A stretch of DNA of 37,787 nucleotides from Neobacillus niacini (GCF_000759675.1 NZ_BAWM01000066.1:14387-52173); one strand, 5' to 3'; shown: positions 7,604-16,647, counted from the stretch's first letter. Notes: a model not told the origin generated them from the sequence alone. Numbers and translations are program-made.

Positions 7604-8356
7604 ATGTCATCAAATACGATGATTGAAGCAAAAAATATATCAAAACATTTTGAGCGGAAGATAGCCTTATCTTCCCTTTCTTTTTCTATAAAGCAAGGAG
7701 AGCTAGTAGCCTTAATTGGTCCAAGCGGAGCTGGGAAAACAACCCTATTGAATTCCATTGCCGGCCTTGTCCCTCTTCAAAGTGGCGTGCTCCTAATTGA
7801 CAATGTGCCTCTTGCCGAATATAAACGAGGTAAGCGGTTTGCGAAAAAAATTGGCGTCATTCGCCAGCAGTTCGATTTAATCGGTCCTCTTGCTGTTATT
7901 CATAATGTCCTGGCTGGAAAATTATCAGAATGGGGATTAATCAAATCACTATTTTCACTACTAGTACCGCAAGAAAAAGAAGTTGCCCTTATAGCGCTTG
8001 AAAGAGTTGGGCTGGCAGATAAACCTTATGAAATAACGGCTACATTGTCAGGCGGTGAACAACAGCGTGTCGCAATGGCGAGATTAATGGTACAGAATCC
8101 AGCAATCATCCTCGCAGATGAACCAGTTGCCTCTCTCGACCCTGCACGGGCAGACGATGTACTTGAGATGTTGACAAAAATTGTCTCAGAGGAAAATCAA
8201 ACGTTAATCGCCAGTCTCCATTCAGTGGAATACGCAAGGAAGTACTTTAAAAGAATCATTTCTCTCAAAAATGGAGAAATATTTTTTGATTTGCCAACAG
8301 AACAAGTAAGTGATGAGCTATTAAAAGAGCTTTATCAACTAAAGGATCAGGATTAA
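7604..8356 (+). CDS. phnC: Phosphonate-type ABC transporter ATP-binding protein
   Basis: A 250-residue cytoplasmic ATPase. Walker A is GPSGAGKTT (about 38-46), the Q-loop is in IGVIRQQFDLIG, the signature is LSGGEQQRVAMARLM, Walker B is AIILADEPVASLDP and the switch histidine is in ASLHS. These match the PhnC family. It starts 13 bases after phnD and ends 1 base before phnE, so it belongs to the same operon and energises the fused permease. Confidence 0.92.
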   Translation: MSSNTMIEAKNISKHFERKIALSSLSFSIKQGELVALIGPSGAGKTTLLNSIAGLVPLQSGVLLIDNVPLAEYKRGKRFAKKIGVIRQQFDLIGPLAVIHNVLAGKLSEWGLIKSLFSLLVPQEKEVALIALERVGLADKPYEITATLSGGEQQRVAMARLMVQNPAIILADEPVASLDPARADDVLEMLTKIVSEENQTLIASLHSVEYARKYFKRIISLKNGEIFFDLPTEQVSDELLKELYQLKDQD

Positions 8357-8357
8357 G

Positions 8358-9995
8358 ATGATGAAGCTGATCCCCTCCATTCAATTGCATAAAAGATTTA
8401 TCCTTACTTTACTTTTGCTGGCAGTTTTCGTATGGAGCCTTACATCCATTCAATGGAACTCAGAGCTTTTCCATGCAGGCGGGATCCCTACAATGCTGCA
8501 AATATTTGAAGGGTTAATCCAGCCAAATTTGGAACCAAGTATATTATTAATCGGATTAGAATCTGCTTGGATTACACTTGCGTACGCTGTTGCGGGGATG
8601 TCACTCGCCATTATATATGCTTTTATTGTTGGTGTCCTTGCATCTGGAACGTTAACTTCAAGCAAATTTTCACGCATTATTTCTAAAGTATTTTTTCGAG
8701 GTATCTTAGGTTTTACTCGTTCAATTCATGAATTAATCTGGGCATGGCTGTTTGTGGCAGCTGTTGGACTATCCCCATATGCCGCTATCCTAGCACTTGC
8801 GATTCCTTACGGCGGAATACTAGGGCGTATTTTTGCAGATATGTTAAATGACGTACCGGTGCAGCCTATCCTCGCCTTAAAAGCAGTTGGTTCCAGTCGG
8901 CTTCAAACCTTGCTCTATGGTTACCTTCCATTGGTTTGGGCTGATTTTATAAGTTATACGATGTACCGCTTTGAGTGCGCCATTCGTTCCTCAGCCATTA
9001 TGAGCTTTGTTGGACTTGGCGGACTTGGTTTTCAAATTCAATTAGCACTTGCTGATTTGAAGTATGAATCTGTATGGACATTTGTCTTTTTCTTAATTGC
9101 TTTAGTAATATTTGTTGATGTTTGGAGCAACTTTGTTCGCAAAGGGTTAACCGATCATAAACGAAACAAAGGCATTAGATCTGGCTGGCTATCTGTCTTA
9201 TTTGCGCTGCTATTAATAGCAGGTTCCTGGCTGTATATTACCATTGGTGAAAATGCTCGTATGTATGAGCTTTTATCAGAAAAGAATCTGCAATATGCTA
9301 AAAAGTTTTTTGGTGGACTCCTTGGGATCGATCAAGAGAACCCAGCATTTCTTAATGGAGAAAGCTGGGCTATAGCGTTGAAGCTGACGATTGAGACACT
9401 AGAAATGAGTATTATGGCAATTGGATTTTCGACGATTGTGGCCATTATTACCGTGATTCCGGCTGCCAGAAACATAGCCAATGGAAGTCTTACACTAAAA
9501 AGGAAATGGTATAATTGGATTCTCTATGGCTTTATCCGCCTTCTGTATATTTTTTCACGGTCCGTTCCAGAGTTGGTCTGGGCAATGATGATCATTTTTA
9601 TTTTTAAACCTGGCATCTTACCTGGCGCAATAGCCCTCGCCCTTCATAACTTTGGTATTCTCGGTAAGCTATGGGCAGAGGTGGTAGAGGATATGGATCC
9701 AAGACCAATCCGAAACTTAGCAACTGCAGGTGCTTCAAAAATTGAAATCTTATTTTATGGAATTCTTCCAATCGTTCTCCCGCGTTTTCTCACCTATATT
9801 CTATATAGATGGGAAGTTATCATGAGGACGACCATTGTAGTAGGGTTTGTTGGAGCAGGTGGTCTTGGAATGGACTTTAAGCTTGCAATGAGTTATTTTA
9901 ACTATACACAAATCACCTTGTTGTTACTTTGTTATATGATTCTTGTCGTCATTGCTGACTTTGCATCGGAATCAACTCGGAAAGCTGTTAAATAA
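8358..9995 (+). CDS. phnE: Fused two-domain phosphonate-type ABC permease (PhnE-PhnE)
   Basis: A 545-residue membrane protein made of two PhnE-type permease halves. Each half has a ~6-helix core with an EAA loop: LALKAVGSSRLQTLLYGYLP in the first, NLATAGASKIEILFYGILP in the second. Each then has a GFVGxGGLG motif (SFVGLGGLGFQIQLA and GFVGAGGLGMDFKLA). A single PhnE is about 270 residues, so this is a duplication and fusion that supplies both permease subunits in one chain. It follows phnC by 1 base. A terminator comes right after, so the operon ends here. Confidence 0.9.
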   Translation: MMKLIPSIQLHKRFILTLLLLAVFVWSLTSIQWNSELFHAGGIPTMLQIFEGLIQPNLEPSILLIGLESAWITLAYAVAGMSLAIIYAFIVGVLASGTLTSSKFSRIISKVFFRGILGFTRSIHELIWAWLFVAAVGLSPYAAILALAIPYGGILGRIFADMLNDVPVQPILALKAVGSSRLQTLLYGYLPLVWADFISYTMYRFECAIRSSAIMSFVGLGGLGFQIQLALADLKYESVWTFVFFLIALVIFVDVWSNFVRKGLTDHKRNKGIRSGWLSVLFALLLIAGSWLYITIGENARMYELLSEKNLQYAKKFFGGLLGIDQENPAFLNGESWAIALKLTIETLEMSIMAIGFSTIVAIITVIPAARNIANGSLTLKRKWYNWILYGFIRLLYIFSRSVPELVWAMMIIFIFKPGILPGAIALALHNFGILGKLWAEVVEDMDPRPIRNLATAGASKIEILFYGILPIVLPRFLTYILYRWEVIMRTTIVVGFVGAGGLGMDFKLAMSYFNYTQITLLLLCYMILVVIADFASESTRKAVK

Positions 9996-9997
9996 CG

Positions 9998-10030
9998 AGC
10001 ACATGTCCCTTATGGCTTGTGCTTTTTTTA
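9998..10030 (+). terminator. Terminator of the phn operon
   Basis: AGCACA pairs with TGTGCT around a 14-base loop, followed by seven T, right after the phnE stop. The following 230 bases to the MFS gene are AT-rich and show no gene. Confidence 0.7.
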
Positions 10031-10260
10031 TATCCATTCACTTGCTATATATTCGCTAGCATATGATAGTCAAGTGCTATCTTAATAATAGCGGGTTGAA
10101 TTGGTACTATACGTACTTTTTCGAATTTATATTAAATAAAAAATTGAAATGCTTGTATTAGATTCATGTTTTCTATTATCCTAATCATAGCAGTCAAAAA
10201 TTTGTATCAAATTTTACATAAGGATTTGAACTGTTCAGATCATTTAGGAGTTGGAGTTAT

Positions 10261-11427
10261 TTGGAAACAAAAAGAGCTTTACCTATTTTATTTTTAGTAA
10301 TGTTCCTAGTAATGATAGGCTTCGGTATCATTATTCCTGTTTTGCCATTTTACGCAGAAAAAATGGGTGCCTCCCCTACTCAATTAGGATTATTAATGGC
10401 TGTTTATTCATTGATGCAGCTCATCTTCGCACCATTTTGGGGTAGATTATCAGATCGGATTGGGCGTAAGCCGATAATGATGATCGGAATTGCTGGATTA
10501 TCGTTATCCTTCTTCATGCAAGCGATGGCTACAGAGCTTTGGATGTTATTTGCAGCGCGTATCATTGGCGGACTACTATCTTCTGCTAATATGCCAACAG
10601 CAATGGCCTATGTAGCTGATATTACAACACCAGAAAATCGTGGGAAAGGAATGGGGATTGTAGGAGCCGCAGTTGGCCTAGGCTTTGTATTTGGACCTGC
10701 CATTGGCGGCATATTTTCAAAATCAAGCATGAGCATGCCTTTTTATTTAGCTGGAGCATCTTCATTAATAACTTTAGTCATCATTTTCTTCTTTTTGAAA
10801 GAATCCTTACAAAAAAATACTGAAGCAGAGAACGAAAGCAACAAGCAATCGCGCTGGAAGGCATTTTCTGGTCCTGCATCGGTATTGTTTTTATTACAGC
10901 TGTTAATCTCCCTCTCACTATCTGGATTAGAAGCGACGTTTGCCTATTTTGCTGCCCAAAAAGCAGGATTAGGGGCCATTCAGTTAGGTTATATATTTAT
11001 GATTATGGGTTTTGCTGGAGCAATCGTACAGGGAGGTATGGTTGGCAGATTAACAAAGAAATTCGGTGAAGGTACGGTTATTCAAGGCGGAATCATTGTA
11101 TCTGCGATTGGTTTCAGTTTAATCCTGCTTGTTGACAGTTTTACAACTGCGGCTATATTTTTATCAATATTTGGTATTGGAAACGGCTTTATTCGTCCTA
11201 GTGTTTCTTCCCTGCTGACGAAAACAACAGATGCTGGTCATGGAAGTGCAACTGGACTGCTTTCATCCTTTGACTCATTAGGAAGAATTGTTGGTCCTCC
11301 TCTTGGAGGATGGTTATTCTCTCTTTCAATCGGATTACCTTATATATCTGGAGCAATTATCTCAGTTATAGCCTTAGTACTGTATCAATTTTATCGGTCA
11401 AAAGTATTAGCCTTAAAAACAAACTAG
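10261..11427 (+). CDS. MFS drug efflux transporter (TetA/Bmr-like, 12-helix)
   Basis: A 388-residue membrane protein of the drug:H+ antiporter-1 type. It has FGIIIPVLPFYAEKMGAS in helix 1 and its loop, the motif A sequence GRLSDRIGRKPIM between helices 2 and 3, and motif C GAAVGLGFVFGPAIGG in helix 5. A second partial motif A is GRLTKKFGEG between helices 8 and 9. The start is TTG with GGAG about 9 nt upstream; the first residues METKRALPILF follow directly. The substrate cannot be told from sequence. It is a single-gene unit. Confidence 0.87.
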   Translation: METKRALPILFLVMFLVMIGFGIIIPVLPFYAEKMGASPTQLGLLMAVYSLMQLIFAPFWGRLSDRIGRKPIMMIGIAGLSLSFFMQAMATELWMLFAARIIGGLLSSANMPTAMAYVADITTPENRGKGMGIVGAAVGLGFVFGPAIGGIFSKSSMSMPFYLAGASSLITLVIIFFFLKESLQKNTEAENESNKQSRWKAFSGPASVLFLLQLLISLSLSGLEATFAYFAAQKAGLGAIQLGYIFMIMGFAGAIVQGGMVGRLTKKFGEGTVIQGGIIVSAIGFSLILLVDSFTTAAIFLSIFGIGNGFIRPSVSSLLTKTTDAGHGSATGLLSSFDSLGRIVGPPLGGWLFSLSIGLPYISGAIISVIALVLYQFYRSKVLALKTN

Positions 11428-11493
11428 CATATGTCAAATGGACATGCATAAGATAGGTTACGAGGATGTACTTGTTAAAAGGAGTCGAGCTGA

Positions 11494-11835
11494 ATGAAAA
11501 TATTCTCTCATTTTACGACGTTTTTAATCCTGTGTATCATTGTTGCTCTTGTAGCCTATCTTGATTCGCCGTACTCATTTATCCATAGTGGCTATTCATA
11601 CTCGACAATCAGTGAACCAGCCGTGGCACAGCCAGTAGACGTAGAACCGCCAACAGATGTGCCAGTTTTGGAGACTAGGCTCGATAGTGTTCAAAGAATG
11701 GACGGTTATTATGTAGAAATCTATCAGGAATATGAAGTTTACTATGATGAAAATGGTAAAGTGGTTAAAAGAGATCCTACATCTAAGACAGAAAGTGTCC
11801 GATATTGGGATGAAAGCACTAAAATTGAACCTTAA
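11494..11835 (+). CDS. Membrane-anchored protein of unknown function
   Basis: A 113-residue protein with GGAG 9 nt before the ATG. Residues about 6-26 (FTTFLILCIIVALVAYL) form one membrane anchor or uncleaved signal. The rest should be outside: a proline/valine-rich linker (VAQPVDVEPPTDVPVLE) and a small charged, tyrosine-rich domain (YYVEIYQEYEVYYDENGKVV) that resembles two beta strands of a hairpin. I recognise no family. It has its own terminator, so it is probably a separate unit or the tail of the MFS transcript 66 bases upstream. Confidence 0.65.
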   Translation: MKIFSHFTTFLILCIIVALVAYLDSPYSFIHSGYSYSTISEPAVAQPVDVEPPTDVPVLETRLDSVQRMDGYYVEIYQEYEVYYDENGKVVKRDPTSKTESVRYWDESTKIEP

Positions 11836-11836
11836 G

Positions 11837-11873
11837 AAAGCTGTCGAACTATTTTCGACAGCTTTTCTTTTTT
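11837..11873 (+). terminator. Terminator of the small membrane-anchored gene
   Basis: AAGCTGTCGAA pairs with TTCGACAGCTT around a 4-base loop, then TTCTTTTTT. Confidence 0.88.
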
Positions 11874-12010
11874 CTCAATTTGAAAATGTTATTAGCACTT
11901 TGGAAAAACATTCGGGCACTTTGCTCCATTAACCGCTGTGAACGAGATCGCTGACTAAATCTTTCGAGGTACCAGCAATCTAACTCTTCCACCACGCCCC
12001 ACTGCTGTCT

Positions 12011-12295
12011 TTAGCGCAATAATAATGATTGTGCGATAACCTGAGATGGACTACTAAAGGAATCAGGCAAAGTTTCTAATTCGTATTGAGTATATTCCAG
12101 CCTTTTACGACGATTAGTGTACTTGGGGTACGATGATGTAATAAGATATAACACAAAGCCGATTACGGTCAATATCAAGCTAATTGTAAGCCGACTTAAA
12201 GCCTCATCCGGTCGGCGAACCTCACGAATCGCAATGATGATCATAAAAACTGTATAAAAAAATAAAGCCCACAATTCACTTCCAATATAATGCAC
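12011..12295 (-). CDS. Small two-helix membrane protein of unknown function
   Basis: An ORF of up to 94 codons with two hydrophobic segments (about residues 7-22 and 38-53), a charged loop between them (REVRRPDEALSR) and a basic, soluble tail (KYTNRRKRLEYTQYELE). No family recognised. The start is uncertain: the only in-frame GTG (12295) lies inside the AGAGGGTG ribosome-like site, so it cannot be used normally. An ATT four codons on, or the TTG at codon 8, would have better or partial spacing. Between its end and the terminator at 11837-11873 nothing else is recognised. Confidence 0.5.
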   Translation of the reverse strand: MHYIGSELWALFFYTVFMIIIAIREVRRPDEALSRLTISLILTVIGFVLYLITSSYPKYTNRRKRLEYTQYELETLPDSFSSPSQVIAQSLLLR

Positions 12296-12494
12296 CCTCT
12301 TTTCTTATAAGGTGTGCAGACTGAAACATGTTTATAACTGCATTTTATTAAGATAATGAAGATTAATATTGAAACAGAACTAATGTTCGTATATAATAAA
12401 TTTATCTCCAATGTGTAAACTCCATTAATTTAGAGCAATAATAATTGGAGCAAAAGGTAAAACTATACTATTTGTTAAAGGAGACAGAAAGAAA

Positions 12495-12899
12495 ATGATT
12501 AAACCTTACTTATTGTTTAACAGAGAATGCGATGAGGCCTTTAAATGGTATCAAAAAGCTTTTGATGGAGAAATCATTGCGATTCAAAAATATGGAGATA
12601 TGCCTCCAAATCCTGATTTCCCTGTTGCTGAAAGTGATAAAAACCTTGTTTTACATGCGGAATTGAAAATAACAGAAACAGGATATATTATGGGTTCTGA
12701 TTATCAACAAGATTTACAAGATGCTGGGAAAGTGTGTATCAGTGTGGAGCTTAACTCTGAGGAACATGCTATAAACGCATGGAACATACTTAAAGATGGT
12801 GGAAATGTACATAATGACCTTCAACCAACATTCTTTTCTAAGCTCCATGGTTCTTTGAAGGATAAATTTGGAGTAACCTGGATGTTTACTGTTAGGTAA
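12495..12899 (+). CDS. PhnB-like VOC-family protein
   Basis: A 134-residue protein of the PhnB/YjdN group of the glyoxalase fold (often labelled 3-demethylubiquinone-9 methyltransferase-like). It starts MIKPYLLFNRECDEAFKWYQ, with a first repeat through YIMGSD and the second from VCISVEL to HGSLKDKFGVTWMFTV. AAAGGAGA stands 11-12 nt before the ATG. The family has no proven catalytic role, and despite the name there is no link to the phn operon 2.5 kb upstream. Confidence 0.85.
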   Translation: MIKPYLLFNRECDEAFKWYQKAFDGEIIAIQKYGDMPPNPDFPVAESDKNLVLHAELKITETGYIMGSDYQQDLQDAGKVCISVELNSEEHAINAWNILKDGGNVHNDLQPTFFSKLHGSLKDKFGVTWMFTVR

Positions 12900-12937
12900 T
12901 ACCATTTTCGATATTTACATTTTTGAAATATACCGAA

Positions 12938-12971
12938 AATAGGTCATCCAAATATTTTTGGCTGACCTATT
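12938..12971. terminator. Bidirectional terminator between convergent genes
   Basis: AATAGGTCATCCAAA pairs with TTTGGCTGACCTATT around TATTT with one mismatch. It lies between the PhnB-like gene (+) and the ZIP gene (-) and can serve both. Confidence 0.7.
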
Positions 12972-12983
12972 CGCGTTTTGATA

Positions 12984-13721
12984 TCAATGAAAATAAGAAG
13001 TAATTGATAGTAAAAACCTTATGAAGACTAATCCTAAAATTGCAGCAAAAATTATCTTCAAGCTTAAATGTTTTTTTAAGCCCTTCCACAATAATTCATA
13101 AAAAGTAACATACCCCAACGTTCCAACGGCAATTCCCATAAACATTGTGCGGAGTTTAATAGACTGGAAGTCTAATATAATTCCAAGGAAAGTAGTTACC
13201 CCAACTGCAAGCGATAGTACAAGACATAGTATAAAAAAAGTTTTTAACTTCATTTTAGAATAAATAACGGAAACCATCATGACCATTCCTTCTGGGATAT
13301 GATGAATCAGTATTGCCCCTAATAATACAGCATTTTGAAAATGATTACCCTGAAAGTTTATGCCTAAAGCTATACCTGATGGGATACTATGAAAAAGTAA
13401 TGCAAGAAATAACAACATCATCGTTTCAGGATGTTCATTTTGGGCATGACTTGAGTTATGTAAAAATCTATCCATAAGAAGCATAAAAATAATTCCTAAA
13501 GATATTCCAGCTATTATTCCTACTGGTCGGTAATGTATCATTAATTCTGGAATTAAATCAAATCCTAATATTCCTGCTAAAATGCCTCCGCAAAATACAT
13601 TAAGGTAAAAGGTATCTTTATGAAACACTTTAATAATTACCGTAACAGCGACTCCACCAAAAACCGTACCTAAAAATATAATAATAAATATATATAAACT
13701 GGCTTCAATTGCCTCTATCAT
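12984..13721 (-). CDS. ZIP-family divalent metal transporter
   Basis: A 245-residue membrane protein with about eight hydrophobic segments. The two metal-site helices are present: HSIPSGIALGI in helix 4 and HHIPEGMVM in helix 5, both with the family His and Glu/Ser residues. A short His-containing loop (HNSSHAQNEH) lies between helices 3 and 4. ZIP proteins move Zn2+, Fe2+ or similar ions into the cytosol. The start MIEAIEAS was chosen since TTGGAGG lies 6 nt upstream. It is downstream of cadC-cadA on the same strand, after the cadA terminator and a gene remnant. Confidence 0.88.
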   Translation of the reverse strand: MIEAIEASLYIFIIIFLGTVFGGVAVTVIIKVFHKDTFYLNVFCGGILAGILGFDLIPELMIHYRPVGIIAGISLGIIFMLLMDRFLHNSSHAQNEHPETMMLLFLALLFHSIPSGIALGINFQGNHFQNAVLLGAILIHHIPEGMVMMVSVIYSKMKLKTFFILCLVLSLAVGVTTFLGIILDFQSIKLRTMFMGIAVGTLGYVTFYELLWKGLKKHLSLKIIFAAILGLVFIRFLLSITSYFH

Positions 13722-13806
13722 ATATGCCTCCAACAATACGTTTGTACATTATATTCTTGTCTTAGTTTCCCATGACTTCAACGTAGAATTGAAACACCTT
13801 ATAGTT

Positions 13807-13896
13807 CATATTAATTTATCAACTAAATACTTTGCCTCTGTTCCTATACCTTGGAGTAACGCCACCTGCACCAATAACCAGAACGTCATAAACCAT
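13807..13896 (-). pseudogene. Remnant of an FAD/NAD(P)-binding oxidoreductase
   Basis: An ATG with an AGGGGGG ribosome site starts MVYDVLVIGAGG, the dinucleotide-binding beta-alpha start of a flavoprotein. After about a dozen residues the match ends and a TGA follows at 13819-13821. In another frame the next 50 bases read LLQGIGTEAKYLVDKLI then stop, which looks like a protein C-terminus. The simplest reading is a large internal deletion that left only the two ends. It lies between cadA and the ZIP gene. Which oxidoreductase it was cannot be told. Confidence 0.5.
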
Positions 13897-13920
13897 TTTC
13901 GCCCCCCTTTTATAAATTGA

Positions 13921-13950
13921 CAAAAGGCTTCCCAAAAATTTGGGAAGCCC
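13921..13950 (-). terminator. Terminator of cadC-cadA
   Basis: On the minus strand GGCTTCCCAAA pairs with TTTGGGAAGCC, followed by TTTTG, immediately downstream of the cadA stop. Confidence 0.85.
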
Positions 13951-13954
13951 TTTA

Positions 13955-16090
13955 TTATTTGTCTTTTATCTTGAGAAGTCTTAAGCCATTTAGTGTGACA
14001 ATAAGAGTAGCACCCATATCAGCAAATATTGCAATCCAGAGAGTCAGCCAACCCGGAATGACTAATAATAATGCCACGAGTTTAATCCCTAATGAAAATG
14101 TAATGTTTTGCTTGATAATGTTTAAGGCTTTTCTACTAAGGTTTAACGTAAATGGAAGTTTACTTAAGTCATCCGCCATCAAAGCTATATCTGCTGTTTC
14201 AAGAGCTGTATCTGTTCCAGCTCCTCCCATCGCAATACCGACAGTGGATGCAGCTAATGCTGGTGCATCATTCACACCGTCACCTACCATTGCAACACGG
14301 TCATATTTACTTCTTAGTTCTTTAATAGAAGTTAATTTATCTTGAGGCAACAGTTCTGCCTTTATGTCAGATACCCCTACCTGATTTCCAATTGCAATTG
14401 CAGTGCCTGAATTATCACCCGTTAACATAATGGTTTCTTGAATACCTAGCGAGTGAAGTTTCTGTATGACCGATTTACTATCCCTTCTTACTTCATCAGC
14501 AACCGCAAGTAGTCCCAATATTTCTGTTTCAGTCCCCGCAGCCATTACAGTCTTTCCCATATTTTGAAGTTCTGAGATAGTTGTTTTTAAGTTGTATGGA
14601 ATTCCATTTGTTAAAATTTCATCGAATAAATTAGGACTGCCTACATAATACATTTTATCGTTGACTTTACCTTTTAGTCCTTTACCTGTAATCGAAGAGA
14701 AGTCTTCAATTGTAAGTTCTTTATAAGGTAAATTGTCCTGCTTTGCTTTTTTCATAATTGCTGATGCCAACGGATGCTGAGAACCATTTTCTAAAGCAGC
14801 AATAATTGTAAGAAATTCATTAGATTCTGTACCTTGTTGTGGAATGTAATCTGTAACGACTGGAACACCGTGCGTTAAGGTTCCTGTTTTATCAAAGGCA
14901 ATGGCTTTAATTGCTCCCATTTCCTCTAAATGAATTCCACCTTTAATTAGAACACCATTTCGAGCAGCATTTCCTATTGCTGTTACTATTGCAACGGGGG
15001 TTGATATAACTAGAGCACATGGACAGCCAACCACTAAAGCTGCCAAACCTTGATAGATCCATTTGTCCCAATCTCCTCCAAAGAACAGAGGTGGTACCAC
15101 AGCTACACCCAATGCTAGAAGCATGATAATTGGAGTATAATACTTTGCAAATTTATCAACAAATGCCTGAGATGGGGCTCTTTCAGCTTGAGCCTCCTCT
15201 ACAAGGTGAATAATTTTTGCAATAGTCGTATCGTCCACATGTTTGGTAACTTTGACTTCAAGAAGTCCTTCTTCATTAAGTGTTCCAGCAAATACTTCAT
15301 CATCAATTGTTTTCGAAACTGGTACAGATTCACCTGTAATCGCAGCTTGATTCACAGATGATAATCCTTTTATGACGATTCCGTCCATTGCAATTTTTTG
15401 TCCAGGTTTTACGATTAATATATCGCCAATTAGTATATCGTCCACATCTACTGTAAACTCTTGATTTCCCCGGCGTATTAAGGCTTCTTTAGGGGCAATA
15501 TCCATTAAGGAACGAATAGATTGTCTAGCTTTATCCATCGAGTAGGATTCTAGAGCCTCACTAATAGCAAACAGGATGACAACCGTTGCTCCTTCACCCC
15601 ACTCACCAATTATTGCTGCTCCGATAACAGCTATCGTCATCAAAGTTCTCATGTCAAACTCTAGACGGAATAAGTTCTTCAACCCTGTAGTAAAAAGTCG
15701 ATAACCACCAACTAATATAGAAGCTCCATACGCTAAAATCGAAGATAAGCTCTCTTCGCCGTTTATTTGTCCTGATAACCATCCGATGAGCAAGAAAACT
15801 AATGAAGCGATAACGGTTGAGTGTTTTTGTAAAAATGGTTCCTTTTTCTCTTCAAATCGTTGCTTTTCAGGAATAACTTTAATATTTTCGAAAGCTCCTG
15901 CCTTTTCAAGCTCTTCAATTGTGGTTCCACCATAAACCGTAAGTTTTGCAGCACCAAAGTTTACACTTGCATCAGAAACACCATCCAGGTGTTTTACGTT
16001 CTTTTCGAACTTAGTAGCACAGCCTGCTCAGGTGAATCCTTGAACACGGTAAACCGTTTTTTCATTTGCTTTTTCTAAAGCATTACTCAT
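13955..16090 (-). CDS. cadA: CadA-type Cd2+/Zn2+ P1B-ATPase with in-frame UGA at the HMA CxxC motif (candidate selenoprotein)
   Basis: Read through one UGA, this frame encodes 711 residues, the size of S. aureus CadA, and matches it from end to end. Residues 1-75 are a heavy-metal-associated domain. The motif that should read GFTCAGCA has UGA (16030-16028) in place of the first Cys codon, residue 21; C24 remains. The rest is intact: TGES (252-255), the metal-site CPC (356-358), the phosphorylation site DKTGT (D400), SQHPLA and GDGVNDAP. It exports Cd2+, Zn2+ or Pb2+ from the cytosol. The ATG overlaps the end of cadC by 8 bases. An annotator would normally start at 15793 and lose the metal-binding domain. 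A hairpin with loop GAAAA (16010-15998) follows the UGA. I infer selenocysteine; a simple nonsense mutation is the alternative. Confidence 0.85.
15998..16010 (-). promoter_or_regulatory. Candidate SECIS hairpin in cadA
   Basis: On the mRNA, GTTC pairs with GAAC around the loop GAAAA, and the stem extends by U-A and A-U pairs beyond one mismatch. The first loop base, G, is 22 nt after the UGA. Bacterial SECIS elements have a stem-loop directly downstream of the UGA with a G early in the apical loop at about this distance. The stem is short, so this is suggestive only. Confidence 0.5.
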
Positions 16091-16451
16091 GAGCTTTCCC
16101 CTCCAGTTGGTGAGTAAAGGCGATTTGAATCAGTTGCCTTACATGATCATCATCTAATGAATAAAACACTAATTTGCCTTCTTTACGATATTTAGCTAAA
16201 CCTAAATTCCGAAGAAGTCGTAAATGATGGGATGCAGTAGCTGTTGTACTCCCTACAATATTAGCTACATCACATACACACAATTCATCTTCCTCGCTTA
16301 ATGCGTAAGCAATCTTAATCCTAGTGTCATCAGACAGGGCTTTAAATATTTGTGAGACAGCCATTGTATTTTTCTGTGAAATGGTTTCTTTTACACGTTT
16401 AACCTTTATATCATCCACACAGGTTACTTCACATACATCATCGTGCTTCAA
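16083..16451 (-). CDS. cadC: CadC, ArsR/SmtB-family metal-sensing repressor
   Basis: A 122-residue winged-helix repressor that leaves DNA on binding Cd2+, Pb2+ or Zn2+. With a TTG start (AGGAGGGG 7 nt upstream) the cysteines fall at C7, C11, C58 and C60, the same positions as in the S. aureus CadC sensor site. An ATG further upstream lies inside the ribosome site and is not usable. The recognition helix region is TATASHHLRLLRN. It is the first gene of the cadC-cadA operon and its stop lies within the start region of cadA, so the two are translationally coupled. Two inverted repeats upstream fit its operator. Confidence 0.93.
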   Translation of the reverse strand: MKHDDVCEVTCVDDIKVKRVKETISQKNTMAVSQIFKALSDDTRIKIAYALSEEDELCVCDVANIVGSTTATASHHLRLLRNLGLAKYRKEGKLVFYSLDDDHVRQLIQIAFTHQLEGKAHE

Positions 16452-16469
16452 AAGATTACCCCTCCTCAT

Positions 16470-16531
16470 TCAAACAATCATTTGACTATTAGTGTATGAA
16501 ATATTAATTCGATAGTCAAACAATTATTTGA
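16470..16531 (-). promoter_or_regulatory. Two candidate CadC operators
   Basis: TCAAACAATCATTTGA (16470-16485) and TCAAACAATTATTTGA (16516-16531) are nearly identical inverted repeats 46 bases apart, just upstream of cadC. They resemble the TCAAATA/TATTTGA operators of ArsR/SmtB metal sensors. Autorepression with metal release is the expected control. Confidence 0.75.
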
Positions 16532-16561
16532 ATGTTTTAATAAAAATTTCTCAATTTGTAA

Positions 16562-16590
16562 TTGACAAAAACCATGTCCATAACATAGAG
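16562..16590 (+). promoter_or_regulatory. Possible promoter of the multicopper oxidase operon
   Basis: TTGACA at 16562-16567 is a perfect -35 element. Seventeen bases on lies ATAGAG (16585-16590), a poor -10. A weak -10 may mean that an activator is needed, but this is only a sequence impression. Confidence 0.3.
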
Positions 16591-16647
16591 TATTGACTAA
16601 GATAAATAAAGTTGTGCTAAGGAAACTTTTTAGAGGGAGGTAAAAGC

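Noticed and set aside
11940..12005. tRNA-like sequence between the small membrane genes
   Set aside because: Some stretches look tRNA-like at a glance, but no cloverleaf with acceptor and T-arm pairing could be built.
13917..14345. Plus-strand ORF of 142 codons
   Set aside because: It is the reverse-strand shadow of the cadA C-terminal part, which has full family conservation.
15793..15793. TTG at 15793 as the true cadA start
   Set aside because: It has no ribosome site and would remove the HMA domain and part of the first helix; the coupled ATG at 16090 gives the normal family length.
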